From Streptomyces sp. CB02980 (GTDB taxonomy: Bacteria > Actinomycetota > Actinomycetes > Streptomycetales > Streptomycetaceae): a DNA stretch of 64,000 bases. A program made the position numbers and the translations under genes. This document shows positions 50,708 to 62,090 of the stretch, one piece after another; position 1 is the first letter of the stretch; the number at the start of each line of letters is the position of its first letter. Under the pieces are notes generated by a model. The model did not search any database, had not been told where the DNA came from, and was given only the letters and a program-made list of their open reading frames with translations. The DNA lies in the NCBI RefSeq assembly GCF_014451325.2, contig NZ_JACSCH020000011.1:248001-312000 (forward strand). The letters are read 5' to 3'.

Positions 50708-52177
50708 CTAGCCCACCTTCCTCGGCAGGCGCGCGGACAGTGCCACCGTCACGGCCACCATGGCCAGTTGGACCAGGAGCGTCGTCGTCAGGGCCGTACC
50801 CGCGTCCGGCGCCGAGGTCGCGAGGCCCAGGTAGAGGGAGCCCAGGGTGGCGACGCCCAGGGCGAGAGCCGACTGCTGGGTCGTCACCATCACGCCGCTG
50901 CCCACGCCCGCGCGTTCCCCCGGGACCTCCGAGAGGATCACCCGGAAGAGCACCGGGAGCTGGAGGCCCTGGCCCAGGCCCGCGATCGCCATGCCGGGGA
51001 GCAGGATCCCCACCGACAGGTCCGGCCAGGCGCGCCAGACCGTCACCGCGAGCAGTCCGATGCCGACGCCCTGGATCAGGCCGCCGGCCGTCACCACGCG
51101 CGTGCCCCAGCGCCGCACCAGCCGGGGACCCGCGAGCGAGGCACCGAAGAAGGCCACCGCCATCGGGACCAGGGCCAGACCGGAGGTGATCGCGCCCAGG
51201 CCCAGGCCCTGCTGGAGGGCGACCGCGATCACGAACATGAAGCCGCCGAAGCCCATGCAGAGCGGCAGCAGCAGCACGAGCCCGCGCCGCAGCGACACCA
51301 GGCCGAGCAGGCTCGGCGGGACCAGCGGCGTGCCGCCCCGGCGGTCCATCCGCCGCTCCACCCGCCAGAACGCCACCGCCGCGAACGGGAACACGGCCAG
51401 CGACACCCACGTCCACAGCGGCCAGCCCGCCGCCCGGCCCTCCGTCAGCGGCGCGAGCAGGGTGGTCAGCGCGAGGGCGAGCAGCAGCGTGCCCGGCACG
51501 TCCACCGGCGCCGGGCGGTCCGAGCGGGTCTCCGGGACCGTACGGAAGGCCAGGACCAGACCGACCACCGCCACCGGCACGTTCACCAGGAACACCGCAC
51601 GCCAGCCCGAGCCCGCGAGGTCGGCGGCCACCAGGACCCCGCCCAGGATCTGCCCGGCCACCATGGAGAGCCCCGCGGTCGCCCCGTACAGGCTCAGTGC
51701 CCTGGCCCGCCGCGCGCCCTCCGTCGAGGAGTGGATGGTCGCGAGGACCTGCGGCAGCATCAGCGCCGCCGCCGCGCCCTGCGCCACCCGCGCCCCGACC
51801 AGCGTCCAGGCGTCCGGGGCGAGACCGCAGGCGAGCGAGGTCAGCCCGAAGGCCGCCATGCCCGCGAGGAAGAGCCGGCGGCGCCCGAAGAGGTCGCCGA
51901 GCCGCCCGCCGAGGACGAGCAGGACGGCGTACGAAAGGCCGTACCCGGCGACGACCAGCTCCAGGAGTGCCGGGCCCGCCGCCAGGTCGTGGTCGATCGA
52001 CGGCAGGGCGACGTTGACGATGAAGAAGTCGATCAGGGGCAGGGCCGCGCCGAGCAGGACGGTGAACAGACCGAGCGAACCGAGCGCCGGTCGGTGGTGG
52101 ACGACGGGAGCGGCCCCGGGCGGGGTGCCGCCCGGGGGAGAGGCCGGGGATCGGGGAGAAGCGGAGGTCGTAGTCAC
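50708..52177 (-). CDS. MFS transporter (DHA2 type)
   Basis: A 489-residue exporter with about fourteen predicted helices. FFIVNVALPSIDHDLAAG is the DHA2 first-helix signature; GRLGDLFGRRRLFLAGMAAF is motif A; QILGGVLVAADLAGSGWRAV is motif C region. GTG 52177 gives a Ser/Pro-rich N-terminal tail before helix 1. It is divergent from a MmyB-type regulator. Substrate unknown; the arrangement suggests efflux induced by a ligand sensed by that regulator. Confidence 0.87.
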   Translation of the reverse strand: MTTTSASPRSPASPPGGTPPGAAPVVHHRPALGSLGLFTVLLGAALPLIDFFIVNVALPSIDHDLAAGPALLELVVAGYGLSYAVLLVLGGRLGDLFGRRRLFLAGMAAFGLTSLACGLAPDAWTLVGARVAQGAAAALMLPQVLATIHSSTEGARRARALSLYGATAGLSMVAGQILGGVLVAADLAGSGWRAVFLVNVPVAVVGLVLAFRTVPETRSDRPAPVDVPGTLLLALALTTLLAPLTEGRAAGWPLWTWVSLAVFPFAAVAFWRVERRMDRRGGTPLVPPSLLGLVSLRRGLVLLLPLCMGFGGFMFVIAVALQQGLGLGAITSGLALVPMAVAFFGASLAGPRLVRRWGTRVVTAGGLIQGVGIGLLAVTVWRAWPDLSVGILLPGMAIAGLGQGLQLPVLFRVILSEVPGERAGVGSGVMVTTQQSALALGVATLGSLYLGLATSAPDAGTALTTTLLVQLAMVAVTVALSARLPRKVG

Positions 52178-52204
52178 GGTGTCGACGATCCGCCGCCCCT
52201 CAGC

Positions 52205-52246
52205 CTGGTACCAGAGTGTCTTTATCCTGGTAGAAGCAGTACCTGG
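52205..52246. promoter_or_regulatory. Palindromes between MFS and second MmyB-type regulator
   Basis: CTGGTACCAG (52205-52214) is a perfect 10-bp palindrome; CCTGGTA (52226) and TACCTGG (52240) form a second inverted pair with one mismatch. TTATCCTGGT at 52222 echoes TTATCCTGTT in the first MFS/MmyB gap. Probable operators. Confidence 0.6.
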
Positions 52247-52278
52247 CACGGGTCTTACGGGCCCGGCATCCTGGGAGC

Positions 52279-53277
52279 GTGACGACCATGACGACGGCCG
52301 AACCCGGTACGCGGCGACACGAGCTCGCCGCCTTCCTGCGCAGCCGGCGCGAGCGCATCACCCCCGAGCAGGTCGGCCTGCCCCGGGGACGCCGCCGCCG
52401 CACTCCCGGCCTGCGCCGCGAGGAGGTCGCCCACCTCTCCGCCGTCGGCGTCACCTGGTACACCTGGCTGGAGCAGGCCCGCGACATCCAGGTCTCCCCG
52501 CAGGTCCTGGACGCCCTCGCCGGAGCCCTGCTGCTCGACCCGACCGAACGCAGCCACCTCTTCGCCCTCGCCGCCCAGAGCGACCCGCACCCCGAGACGG
52601 CCTGCCCGGCCGTCACCCCCGCGCTGCGCGAGCTGCTCCACCAGCTGGAGCCCGTGCCCGCCTGCGTGCAGAACAGCCGGTACGACTTCCTCGCCTACAA
52701 CCGCACCTTCGGGCGGCTCTACTGCGACCTGGACGCGCTGCCCCGCGAGGACCGCAACACCCTCTGGCTCGCCTTCACCGACGAGGACTTCCGCGCCGCC
52801 TTCGGCGACCTCCCTGAGGTCCTGCGCGCGATGGTCGGAAAGCTCCGCGCCTCGATGGCCGAGCACCTGGCCGAACCCGCCTGGAAGGCGCTGGTCCAGC
52901 GGCTCCAGGACGCCTCCCCGGAGTTCCGCGAGCTCTGGGACCGGCGTGACGTCGCCGACCTCGCCGGCCGCGCCAAGGTCATCCGGAACGCCCAGGTGGG
53001 CGTCCTGCACCTGGAACACACCAACCTCTGGCTCGGGCCCGCCGCCGGACCGCGCCTCGGCACGTACGTACCCCTCGACGAGGAGTCCCGGGCCCGGCTC
53101 GAACGGCTCCTGGAACTGGCCGTACGCGACGAGGCCCAGGCGACCCGGGAGACGCAGGCAGGCCAGCCGACCCGGGAGGCCCAGGCAGCTCAGGCAGCTC
53201 AGGCGGCCCGGGAGGCCCACGCCTCCGGTGACGCACAGCCGGCCCGGGAGGCCCAGGCCGCCCTCACCGCCGCCTGA
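52279..53277 (+). CDS. XRE-family regulator with MmyB-like domain and repetitive tail
   Basis: A 332-residue regulator of the same build as the one at 14976: HTH with RRRRTPGLRREEVAHLSAVG and TWYTWLEQARDIQVSPQVLD, then the MmyB-like domain ending near ARLERLLELAVRDE. The last 45 residues are a low-complexity run (REAQAAQAAQAAREAHASGD and similar) encoded by repeats of CCCGGGAGGCCCAGGC; the relative at 14976 lacks it. GTG 52279 follows GGGAG. Its 3' end overlaps the convergent MFS gene by 14 bases. Confidence 0.86.
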   Translation: MTTMTTAEPGTRRHELAAFLRSRRERITPEQVGLPRGRRRRTPGLRREEVAHLSAVGVTWYTWLEQARDIQVSPQVLDALAGALLLDPTERSHLFALAAQSDPHPETACPAVTPALRELLHQLEPVPACVQNSRYDFLAYNRTFGRLYCDLDALPREDRNTLWLAFTDEDFRAAFGDLPEVLRAMVGKLRASMAEHLAEPAWKALVQRLQDASPEFRELWDRRDVADLAGRAKVIRNAQVGVLHLEHTNLWLGPAAGPRLGTYVPLDEESRARLERLLELAVRDEAQATRETQAGQPTREAQAAQAAQAAREAHASGDAQPAREAQAALTAA

Positions 53278-54721
53278 GCGGCAGGTCCGTCCCGTCCGCC
53301 GCCTGCGCCCCATCGTCCGTCTCCAGGCACCGTGCCGTCCGCTCCGCCGTGCGGCGGGCCCACTTTCCGCTGGTCAGCGCGCCGACCGCGAGGACGGCGA
53401 GACCGCAGGCCGTCACCACCCAGTAGCCCGGCCGTGCCGCCGTCACGAAGTCGTCCGGGGACATCCCCGCGCCCACCCCCGTCGCGAGCACCGTCCCGAC
53501 GACCGCCACCCCGAGCGTCTGCCCCACCTGGCGGCTCGTCGAGGCCACCGCCGCCGCCACCCCGGCCTGCGCGCGGGGCATCCCCGAGACGGCCGTGTTG
53601 GTGATCGGCGCGTTCACCAGGCCGAACCCGATGCCGAAGGCCACGTACCCGACGAAGAGCAGCGGATCGTGGGTCTCCGCCTCGAAGGCCGCGAAGAGCA
53701 GCGCCCCCGTCGCCATCGCCGTGCCCGCGAGCAGCAGCGGGAGCCGGGGTCCACGCGCGCCCGTGAGCCGACCCGACAGAGGGGCGAAGACGAAGGTCAT
53801 GCCCGCCATCGGCAGCACGTACAGACCGGCGTCCAGCGGGGAGAGCCCGCGCACCTCCTGGAGGTACAGGGTGTTCAGGAACAGGAAGCCGGCGAAGCCC
53901 GAGAAGGCGCAGATCGCGACGACGGTGGCACCGCTGAACGGCGCGCTGCGGAAGAACCGCAGGTCGATCAGGGGTTCGCGGCGCCTCGGCTCGTACACGA
54001 GGACCCCGCCGAGCGCCGCGGCCGCGATGCCGGCGAAGAGCGGGTCGGTCTCGATGATCGCGTACGTGAGGGAGCCCAGGAGCGTTGCCACCAGGAGCTG
54101 TCCGACCGGGTCGGGGCGCCGGGGCCGGGGCGCGCGGGACTCGGGGACGTACCGCAGGGTCAGGAGCAGGGCGACGAGGGCGACCGGCAGATTGACCCAG
54201 AAGATCGCCCGCCAGCCGACCGACTCGACGAGCACACCGCCCACCAGCGGCCCCAGGGCCAGGGAGATGCCGACGACGGCGCCCCAGACGCCGATGGCAC
54301 GCGCGCGTGCGGCGGGTTCGGTGAAGGTGTTGGTGATGATCGACATGGCGACCGGGTTGAGCATCGAGCCGCCCACCGCCTGCACCGCCCGGAAGGCGAT
54401 CAGCGCCTCCAGGTTCGGGGCGAGGGAGCAGAGGAGTGAGCCGAGCGCGAAGACGACGAGGCCGGTCACGAAGACCTTGCGGCGGCCGATCCGGTCGGCG
54501 GTGGAGCCGGCCAGCATGAGCAGCGAGGCCAGGACCAGGGTGTACGCGTCGATGACCCACTGCAGGCCGGAGACGGAGGCGTCGAGGTCGTGCCGCAGGG
54601 AGGGCAGGGCGACGTTGAGCGCGGTGTTGTCCAGGCTGACGATCAGCAGGCTCATGCAGCAGATCGCCAGGACGACGAGCTGCCGGCGCCGGGGGAGCTG
54701 CGAGCGTGTGAGCTCTGGCAT
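53264..54721 (-). CDS. MFS transporter (DHA2 type)
   Basis: A 485-residue exporter with about fourteen helices. The sequence LIVSLDNTALNVALPSLRHD is the DHA2 signature, GSTADRIGRRKVFVTGLVVF motif A and SLALGPLVGGVLVESVGWRA motif C. ATG 54721 gives a short polar tail before helix 1. It converges on the MmyB regulator with a 14-base overlap and is divergent from dusB by 52 bases. Substrate unknown. Confidence 0.88.
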   Translation of the reverse strand: MPELTRSQLPRRRQLVVLAICCMSLLIVSLDNTALNVALPSLRHDLDASVSGLQWVIDAYTLVLASLLMLAGSTADRIGRRKVFVTGLVVFALGSLLCSLAPNLEALIAFRAVQAVGGSMLNPVAMSIITNTFTEPAARARAIGVWGAVVGISLALGPLVGGVLVESVGWRAIFWVNLPVALVALLLTLRYVPESRAPRPRRPDPVGQLLVATLLGSLTYAIIETDPLFAGIAAAALGGVLVYEPRRREPLIDLRFFRSAPFSGATVVAICAFSGFAGFLFLNTLYLQEVRGLSPLDAGLYVLPMAGMTFVFAPLSGRLTGARGPRLPLLLAGTAMATGALLFAAFEAETHDPLLFVGYVAFGIGFGLVNAPITNTAVSGMPRAQAGVAAAVASTSRQVGQTLGVAVVGTVLATGVGAGMSPDDFVTAARPGYWVVTACGLAVLAVGALTSGKWARRTAERTARCLETDDGAQAADGTDLPLRRR

Positions 54722-54773
54722 GTTCGGATAGTACGGCTAACTAATGACTGGCGCAGTGCGCGACAATGGGCCA

Positions 54774-55910
54774 ATGACCGCGTTCTCCCCCCTTGCCATC
54801 GGGCCGCACATCGTGCAGCCGCCGGTGGTGCTCGCCCCGATGGCCGGCATCACCAACGCCCCCTTCCGTACCCTCTGCCGCGAGTTCAGCGGCGGCAAGG
54901 GGCTGTTCGTGAGCGAGATGATCACGACACGCGCCCTGGTCGAGCGCAACGAGAAGACGATGCAGCTCATCCGCTTCGACGCGACCGAGCAGCCGCGCTC
55001 GATCCAGCTGTACGGGGTGGACCCGGTGACGGTCGGGAAGGCCGTCCGGATGATCGTCGACGAGGACCTCGCCGACCACATCGACCTGAACTTCGGCTGC
55101 CCGGTCCCCAAGGTGACCCGGAAGGGCGGCGGCTCGGCCCTGCCCTACAAGCGGCCGCTGCTGCGCGCGATCCTCAACGAGGCCGTGACCAACGCGGGCG
55201 ACCTGCCGGTCACGATGAAGATGCGCAAGGGCATCGACGACGACCACATCACGTATCTGGACGCGGGCCGGATCGCGGTGGAGGAGGGTGTCACGGCGAT
55301 CGCCCTGCACGGGCGGACGGCGGCGCAGCACTACGGCGGTACGGCGGACTGGGACGCGATCGCGCGCCTCAAGGAGCACGTGCCGGAGATCCCGGTCCTC
55401 GGCAACGGGGACATCTGGTCCGCCGACGACGCCCTGCGGATGATGCGGGAGACGGGCTGCGACGGCGTGGTCGTCGGCCGTGGCTGCCTGGGGCGGCCGT
55501 GGCTCTTCGCGGACCTGGTGGCCGGCTTCGAGGGCACCGGCGCCTACGCCGCGCCCGGCCTGCGCGTGGTCGCGGACGCGATGGTGCGGCACGCGCGGCT
55601 GCTCGGGGAGTGGATCGGCGACGAGGCACGCGGTGTCATCGACTTCCGCAAGCACGTGGCCTGGTACCTGAAGGGCTTCTCGGTGGGCTCCGAGATGCGC
55701 AAGAGCCTGGCGATCACCTCGTCCCTCGACGAACTGAGCGCTCAGTTGAGCGAGCTGGACCTTGATCAGTCGTGGCCGGTGGGTGCCGACGGCCCTCGGG
55801 GTCGTACGTCCGGAAACAACCGAGTTGTCCTGCCGGACGGCTGGTTGAAGGACCCGTATGACTGCTCCGGCGTGAGTGAGGATGCCGAGCTGGACACGTC
55901 CGGCGGCTGA
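54774..55910 (+). CDS. dusB: tRNA-dihydrouridine synthase
   Basis: A 378-residue FMN enzyme that reduces uridine to dihydrouridine in tRNA. VLAPMAGITNAPFRTLCREF is the FMN-binding start, LNFGCPVPKVTRKGGGSAL carries the catalytic Cys, and LHGRTAAQHYGG and VLGNGDIWSADDA are typical barrel segments, ending with a helical tRNA-binding domain (FRKHVAWYLKGF). ATG 54774 gives the usual MTxxxPLAIG start; ATG 54744 in frame would add ten residues. It precedes a probable small-RNA region and ppdK. Confidence 0.94.
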   Translation: MTAFSPLAIGPHIVQPPVVLAPMAGITNAPFRTLCREFSGGKGLFVSEMITTRALVERNEKTMQLIRFDATEQPRSIQLYGVDPVTVGKAVRMIVDEDLADHIDLNFGCPVPKVTRKGGGSALPYKRPLLRAILNEAVTNAGDLPVTMKMRKGIDDDHITYLDAGRIAVEEGVTAIALHGRTAAQHYGGTADWDAIARLKEHVPEIPVLGNGDIWSADDALRMMRETGCDGVVVGRGCLGRPWLFADLVAGFEGTGAYAAPGLRVVADAMVRHARLLGEWIGDEARGVIDFRKHVAWYLKGFSVGSEMRKSLAITSSLDELSAQLSELDLDQSWPVGADGPRGRTSGNNRVVLPDGWLKDPYDCSGVSEDAELDTSGG

Positions 55911-55939
55911 GATTCGGCCTCGATTCGGCCTTTCCGGGG

Positions 55940-56036
55940 GAGTGATCCTCGCCACCCTTGAGGGGGGTGGTGCTCAGATGAGCAGGTTACGAACGGCTGC
56001 ATCGCCTGAAGGGTGGCACGGGGTGCCACCCTTTTT
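55940..56036 (+). ncRNA. Candidate small RNA upstream of ppdK
   Basis: Within the 366-base gap between dusB and ppdK, three stem-loops follow one another: CCACCC/GGGTGG (55952-55970), TGCTCAgaTGAGCA (55971-55984) and the terminator at 56009. The boundaries are estimates; no convincing promoter was found just upstream, so it could also be the tail of the dusB transcript. No protein-coding frame with a start signal is present. Confidence 0.45.
56009..56036 (+). terminator. Rho-independent terminator with U-run
   Basis: AAGGGTGGCAC and GTGCCACCCTT form an 11-bp stem with a 3-nt loop followed by TTTTT. U-runs are unusual after streptomycete hairpins, so this is a strong terminator. The remaining bases to 56276 contain GCTCAtgTGAGC and no gene. 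Confidence 0.9.
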
Positions 56037-56276
56037 GCATTCAAGACTTGAACGCAACTGCTCGGATGCGCGCTCATGTGAGCAACTTGTCTCTGGTTTG
56101 GGTCATGACGTCTTCGGGGCCTGAAAGCGGAAGCTACTTCTCGGTTACTTTCGAAGTGCTGGCGGACGGGTGGTTAAGGCCACGTGACCGCTAGGCGTAC
56201 CTCCCCAGAAGCCTTCGATCTGGGTATGTTCCTCGCCGTCAGGGCAGCCAACCGAGTCATCGAGGAGTCGGGACCC

Positions 56277-58988
<2,712 letters not shown>

Positions 58989-58992
58989 GTCC

Positions 58993-59049
58993 TGCTGAAC
59001 GGGGGGTCAGGAGCGGCGGTCGGGCCCTCCTGAACCCCCGTTCAGCAGC
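58993..59049. terminator. Long hairpin after ppdK
   Basis: Arms of 22 nt (58993-59014 and 59028-59049), starting CTGCTGAACGGGGG, pair with one G-T mismatch around a 13-nt loop. It begins four bases after the ppdK stop. Confidence 0.9.
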
Positions 59050-59136
59050 GGGAATCACCGAACCACTCCGGTACGACCGGGGGCGACGCCGGTCACCTCA
59101 CCACCCTCAACGGCGGGCGGCGGCCCCGGAATCACG

Positions 59137-59190
59137 ACGACGGGACGGACACCTTTGTGCGGAGGTGTCCGTCCCGTCGTTTGTTTGTTG
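59137..59190 (+). terminator. Second strong terminator downstream of ppdK
   Basis: Perfect 18-bp arms, ACGACGGGACGGACACCT and its complement (59163-59180), around an 8-nt loop, followed by TTGTTTGTTG. Between 59050 and 59136 no gene is visible, so it either backs up the first hairpin or ends a separate short transcript. Confidence 0.9.
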
Positions 59191-59566
59191 AGCGGATGTG
59201 AGTAGTTGTTCAATTGCGCCTGATTGAATTATTGGCCATTGAACTTCCTCGTTCCTCCGCAAAGGATCCACCGCAAAGAATGGAGCGGGCGCGACCCCCG
59301 GATCCCCACCCGGAGGCCGCGCCCTTTACCGATGCCGGGCAGGTGAGCCGCAACCTCGCCGACCGCCGCCGGACGGGCAAAGCCCCCCACGGTCTTCACC
59401 ACGTCACCTCGGTCCTGAAGGTTTCCTGCCCGACCCGTACAGCTTTTCGGTTCCGCCCCCATTGCCGCGATGCTTTTCAACTGTGGCTGAAACACCCTGG
59501 TAACGTGCAGTGATGCTGTGCATACTCGTCGTCGGGGGTGGTTGCGAGTGCACAGGTGGGGACGTC
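59185..59566 (+). other. AT-rich upstream region of the winged-helix regulator
   Basis: Bases 59185-59245 are clearly AT-richer than the surroundings and contain TTCAAT (59209) and ATTGAA twice (59223, 59238), the two direct copies 15 bases apart. TAACGT at 59501 may be a -10. The open frame 59214-59513 has no ribosome-binding site and shows no recognisable domain, so I treat this stretch as regulatory rather than coding. Confidence 0.5.
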
Positions 59567-60592
59567 ATGCTGCGGATTCATTTCACCGGAAACGACCTGG
59601 CGGGGGTGCGGACCGCCGCCCGGCCCGATGTTCTGTGGGAAACGATTCTCAGTTTTCACCGTTTAAGGGACCGGCGCGGCCCCGTCGTCTTCGGAGAATG
59701 GCGCTCCGAAACCCGGATGCGGCTCGGTGGTGAGACCCGGCTCCTCGCGGCGCTCGTCCCCAGCCGCGGCTATTTTCCCGACTTCCTGACGCCCGCCGAG
59801 GGCGTCCACGGGCTCGACGAGGGCCTGGAGGCGATCCGCGCGACCGACTCCGGCCGGCTGCGCGGCGAACTCTCGCTGCTCGCCGCGCACCGCTCCGGCG
59901 GACGGACCGTACCCCATTCGCTGCGCGCCCTCGCCGACGCCGGCGCAGAGCCCTTCGACCGGCTCGTGGGGGCGCTGCGGAGCTACCACCGGGCCGCCGT
60001 GGAGCCGTACTGGCCGCACATCAGGGCCCGCGTCGAGGCCGACCGGGCCCGGCGCGGCCGCGCGCTCCTGGACGGCGGCGCCGACGAGCTGCTCGCCTCG
60101 CTGCCGCCGATGCTGCGCTGGCGAGCGCCCGTCCTGGAGGCCGACTACCCGGTCGACCGGGACGTCCACCTCGACGGGCGGGGGCTGCTGCTCCAGCCCT
60201 CGTACTTCTGCCGGGGGACGCCCGTGGTGCTGCGCGACCCCGCGCTGCCGCCGGTCCTCGTCTACCCCGTCACCCACGGCGAGGCGCCGACCGTGCGCGC
60301 GCCGGGCGGCTCCTCGCTCGCCAAGCTGGTCGGCCAGACCCGCTCGGCGGTCCTGCACGCCATCGGCGACGGCGGCACGACGAGCGAGCTCGCCCGCCGG
60401 GCCGGGGTGTCGCTGGCCTCGGCGAGCCAGCACGCGGGCGTGCTGCGCGAGGCGGGGCTCATCGCGACCCTGCGGCACGGGAACGCGGTCCTGCACACGC
60501 TGACGCCGTTGGGCGCCGCCCTGCTCGGCGGCGCCCAACGGACGGTGGATCTGCGGTGCTACGCACGGAACGGGCCCCGCGTCACCTCGTAG
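59567..60592 (+). CDS. Winged-helix (ArsR-like) regulator with DUF5937-type N-terminus
   Basis: A 341-residue regulator. The N-terminal region (LRIHFTGNDLAGVRTAARPD) fits the DUF5937 domain. The C-terminal winged helix (GQTRSAVLHAIGDGGTTSEL, then AGVSLASASQHAGVLREAGL) is ArsR/MarR-like. Codon 33 is TTA (59663-59665), the bldA codon. GGTGGGGACGTC precedes ATG 59567; an upstream in-frame GTG at 59510 is less likely because the conserved domain begins at LRIHF. The 3' end merges into a tandem repeat array. Confidence 0.82.
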   Translation: MLRIHFTGNDLAGVRTAARPDVLWETILSFHRLRDRRGPVVFGEWRSETRMRLGGETRLLAALVPSRGYFPDFLTPAEGVHGLDEGLEAIRATDSGRLRGELSLLAAHRSGGRTVPHSLRALADAGAEPFDRLVGALRSYHRAAVEPYWPHIRARVEADRARRGRALLDGGADELLASLPPMLRWRAPVLEADYPVDRDVHLDGRGLLLQPSYFCRGTPVVLRDPALPPVLVYPVTHGEAPTVRAPGGSSLAKLVGQTRSAVLHAIGDGGTTSELARRAGVSLASASQHAGVLREAGLIATLRHGNAVLHTLTPLGAALLGGAQRTVDLRCYARNGPRVTS

Positions 60593-60800
60593 GGTCCGGG
60601 GCGGGTCGGCCCGTCGCCTCGTGGGGATCACGGGGCGACGGGCCCCGTCACCGCGTGGGGATCACGGGGCGGGACGGGCCCCGTCACCGCGTAGAGATCA
60701 CGGGGCGGGAGGGCCCGTCGCCGCGCGAGTACCAGGCGCGGGACGGGCCCGACGCGGGCGTCAGGCGCGGAACGGGCCCGTCACCTCGTACGTGATGCCG
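60573..60800. repeat. Degenerate tandem array, about 34-nt period, seven units
   Basis: Units centred on GGGACGGGCCCCGTCACC and followed by GCGTGGGGATCACGGGG begin near 60573, 60602, 60636, 60670, 60706, 60737 and 60766. The first overlaps the 3' end of the winged-helix gene and the last the 3' end of the convergent PhoX-like gene, so both stop-codon regions are units of the array. Each unit holds a small GC-rich palindrome, so the array could also terminate transcription. Confidence 0.75.
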
Positions 60801-61921
60801 GCGGAGGAGCTGCCGCTCGTGCCGCGCTGGCTGGAGAAGTACAGCCGCGTGCCGTCGGGGGAGAAGGCGGGGCCGGTGATCTCCGAGGAGGACTGGCCGC
60901 TGATCCGCAGGAACGGGGCGACGACGTCGTCCGGGGTGATGACGCAGATCTCCATGTTGCCGCCGTCCTCGGCGATGAACAGGTCGCCGGAGGAGGAGCC
61001 CGTGACGTTGTCGACACCGGTGAGCGGGGCGGCGCCGCTCGGCACGAGCGAGTCGTCGTACGCCAGCTCGTAGGTGTTGGTGGTGAGGTTGAGCTGCCAG
61101 AGACGGTTGTCGCCCTTGGTGGTGAACCAGACGGTGTCGTTGGCGTAGTGGCAGCCCTCGCCGCCGTTGAACTTCTTCGCGCCCGAGACCTGGCTGCGGG
61201 TCACGGTCGGGGAGCCGTCCGGGTCCGGCACGTTCTGCCAGGTGAAGGAGCCGGAGGCGGCGGAGCCCGCGACCATCACCTGGAGGGTGCCGGCGGAGAG
61301 GTCGCCCCAGGTGGTGGGGATGAAGCGGTAGAAGCAGCCGCTCGTCTCGTCCTCGGTCAGGTAGACGACCTTGCGGACCGGGTCGGCCGCGGCGGCCTCG
61401 TGCTTGAACCGGCCCATGGCGGCGCGGCGGACGGCGGCGTTCACTCCGTACGGGTCGGTCTCGTAGACGTACCCGAGGCTGACCTCCTCACAGGAGAGCC
61501 AGGTGTTCCACGGGGTCTTGCCGCCCGCGCAGTTCTGCCGGGTGTTGGACAGGATGCGGTACGCGCCGGTGACGGCGCCGGCCGAGCTGAACCGCACCGC
61601 GCTCGCGCCGCCGCTCGGGTTGATCTCCGAGTTGGACACGTAGATCCAGCCGGTGCCGTCGGCGAAGCAGGCGCCGCCGTCGGGGGCGCTGTGCCAGGTG
61701 TACGAGGTGCCGGGCACGGTCTGGCCCGACCGCGCGATGACCCGGCTGGTGAAACCGGCGGGCAGCAGGATGCCGTTGGCGTCCGCGGCGCCGAGGGCGC
61801 CGTAGGGGCCGGCGCCGGGCTGCGCGGGGGCCGCGTAGGCGGCGCCGTGCATCAGGGTGCCGCCGAAGGCCGCCGCCGACGTACCGATGACCGCTCCGCG
61901 CAGAAAACTGCGTCGCTCCAC
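60761..61921 (-). CDS. Tat-exported PhoX/DUF839-type protein
   Basis: A 386-residue exported protein. MERRSFLRGAVIGTSAAAFG is a clear twin-arginine signal with a cleavage site near AYAAPA. The mature part is a beta-propeller-like phosphatase/phytase-type domain of the PhoX family: YVSNSEINPSGGASAVRF, NTWLSCEEVSLGYVYETDP, GRFKHEAAAADPVRKVVYLT, EGCHYANDTVWFTTKGDNRL, SGDLFIAEDGGNMEICVI. Acidic residues in CEE and EDGG are likely metal ligands. It may be an alkaline phosphatase, though the role of DUF839 proteins varies. The stop region is part of the 34-nt array. Confidence 0.82.
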   Translation of the reverse strand: MERRSFLRGAVIGTSAAAFGGTLMHGAAYAAPAQPGAGPYGALGAADANGILLPAGFTSRVIARSGQTVPGTSYTWHSAPDGGACFADGTGWIYVSNSEINPSGGASAVRFSSAGAVTGAYRILSNTRQNCAGGKTPWNTWLSCEEVSLGYVYETDPYGVNAAVRRAAMGRFKHEAAAADPVRKVVYLTEDETSGCFYRFIPTTWGDLSAGTLQVMVAGSAASGSFTWQNVPDPDGSPTVTRSQVSGAKKFNGGEGCHYANDTVWFTTKGDNRLWQLNLTTNTYELAYDDSLVPSGAAPLTGVDNVTGSSSGDLFIAEDGGNMEICVITPDDVVAPFLRISGQSSSEITGPAFSPDGTRLYFSSQRGTSGSSSAGITYEVTGPFRA

Positions 61922-62090
61922 GTCTCACTCCTGAGAAGGGTGGTGAACCGCCCCGTCAGTCCGGTCGGCGACGGGGTCGCGCGCTTCCGGAAACTAGGAG
62001 TACGGAATTGACAGTGCATCAACAAGGTGTGAAGGGGAAGAGGCGGGGCTCTGTCGGGCGGGCGGGGGCCTGCGGGGCCGGGGCCTCGCC

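Noticed and set aside
55950..56036. Actinobacterial 6C RNA
   Set aside because: That family needs two stem-loops with long C-runs in the loops; here the loops are short and G-rich on the terminator strand.
59214..59513. 99-codon open frame upstream of the winged-helix regulator
   Set aside because: No ribosome-binding site, no recognisable domain, and it crosses an AT-rich regulatory-looking stretch.
60573..60800. CRISPR array
   Set aside because: Units are contiguous degenerate repeats without unique spacers.
61942..61948. PHO box upstream of the PhoX-like gene
   Set aside because: A single GTTCACC on the coding strand without a second 11-nt-spaced repeat is not enough.
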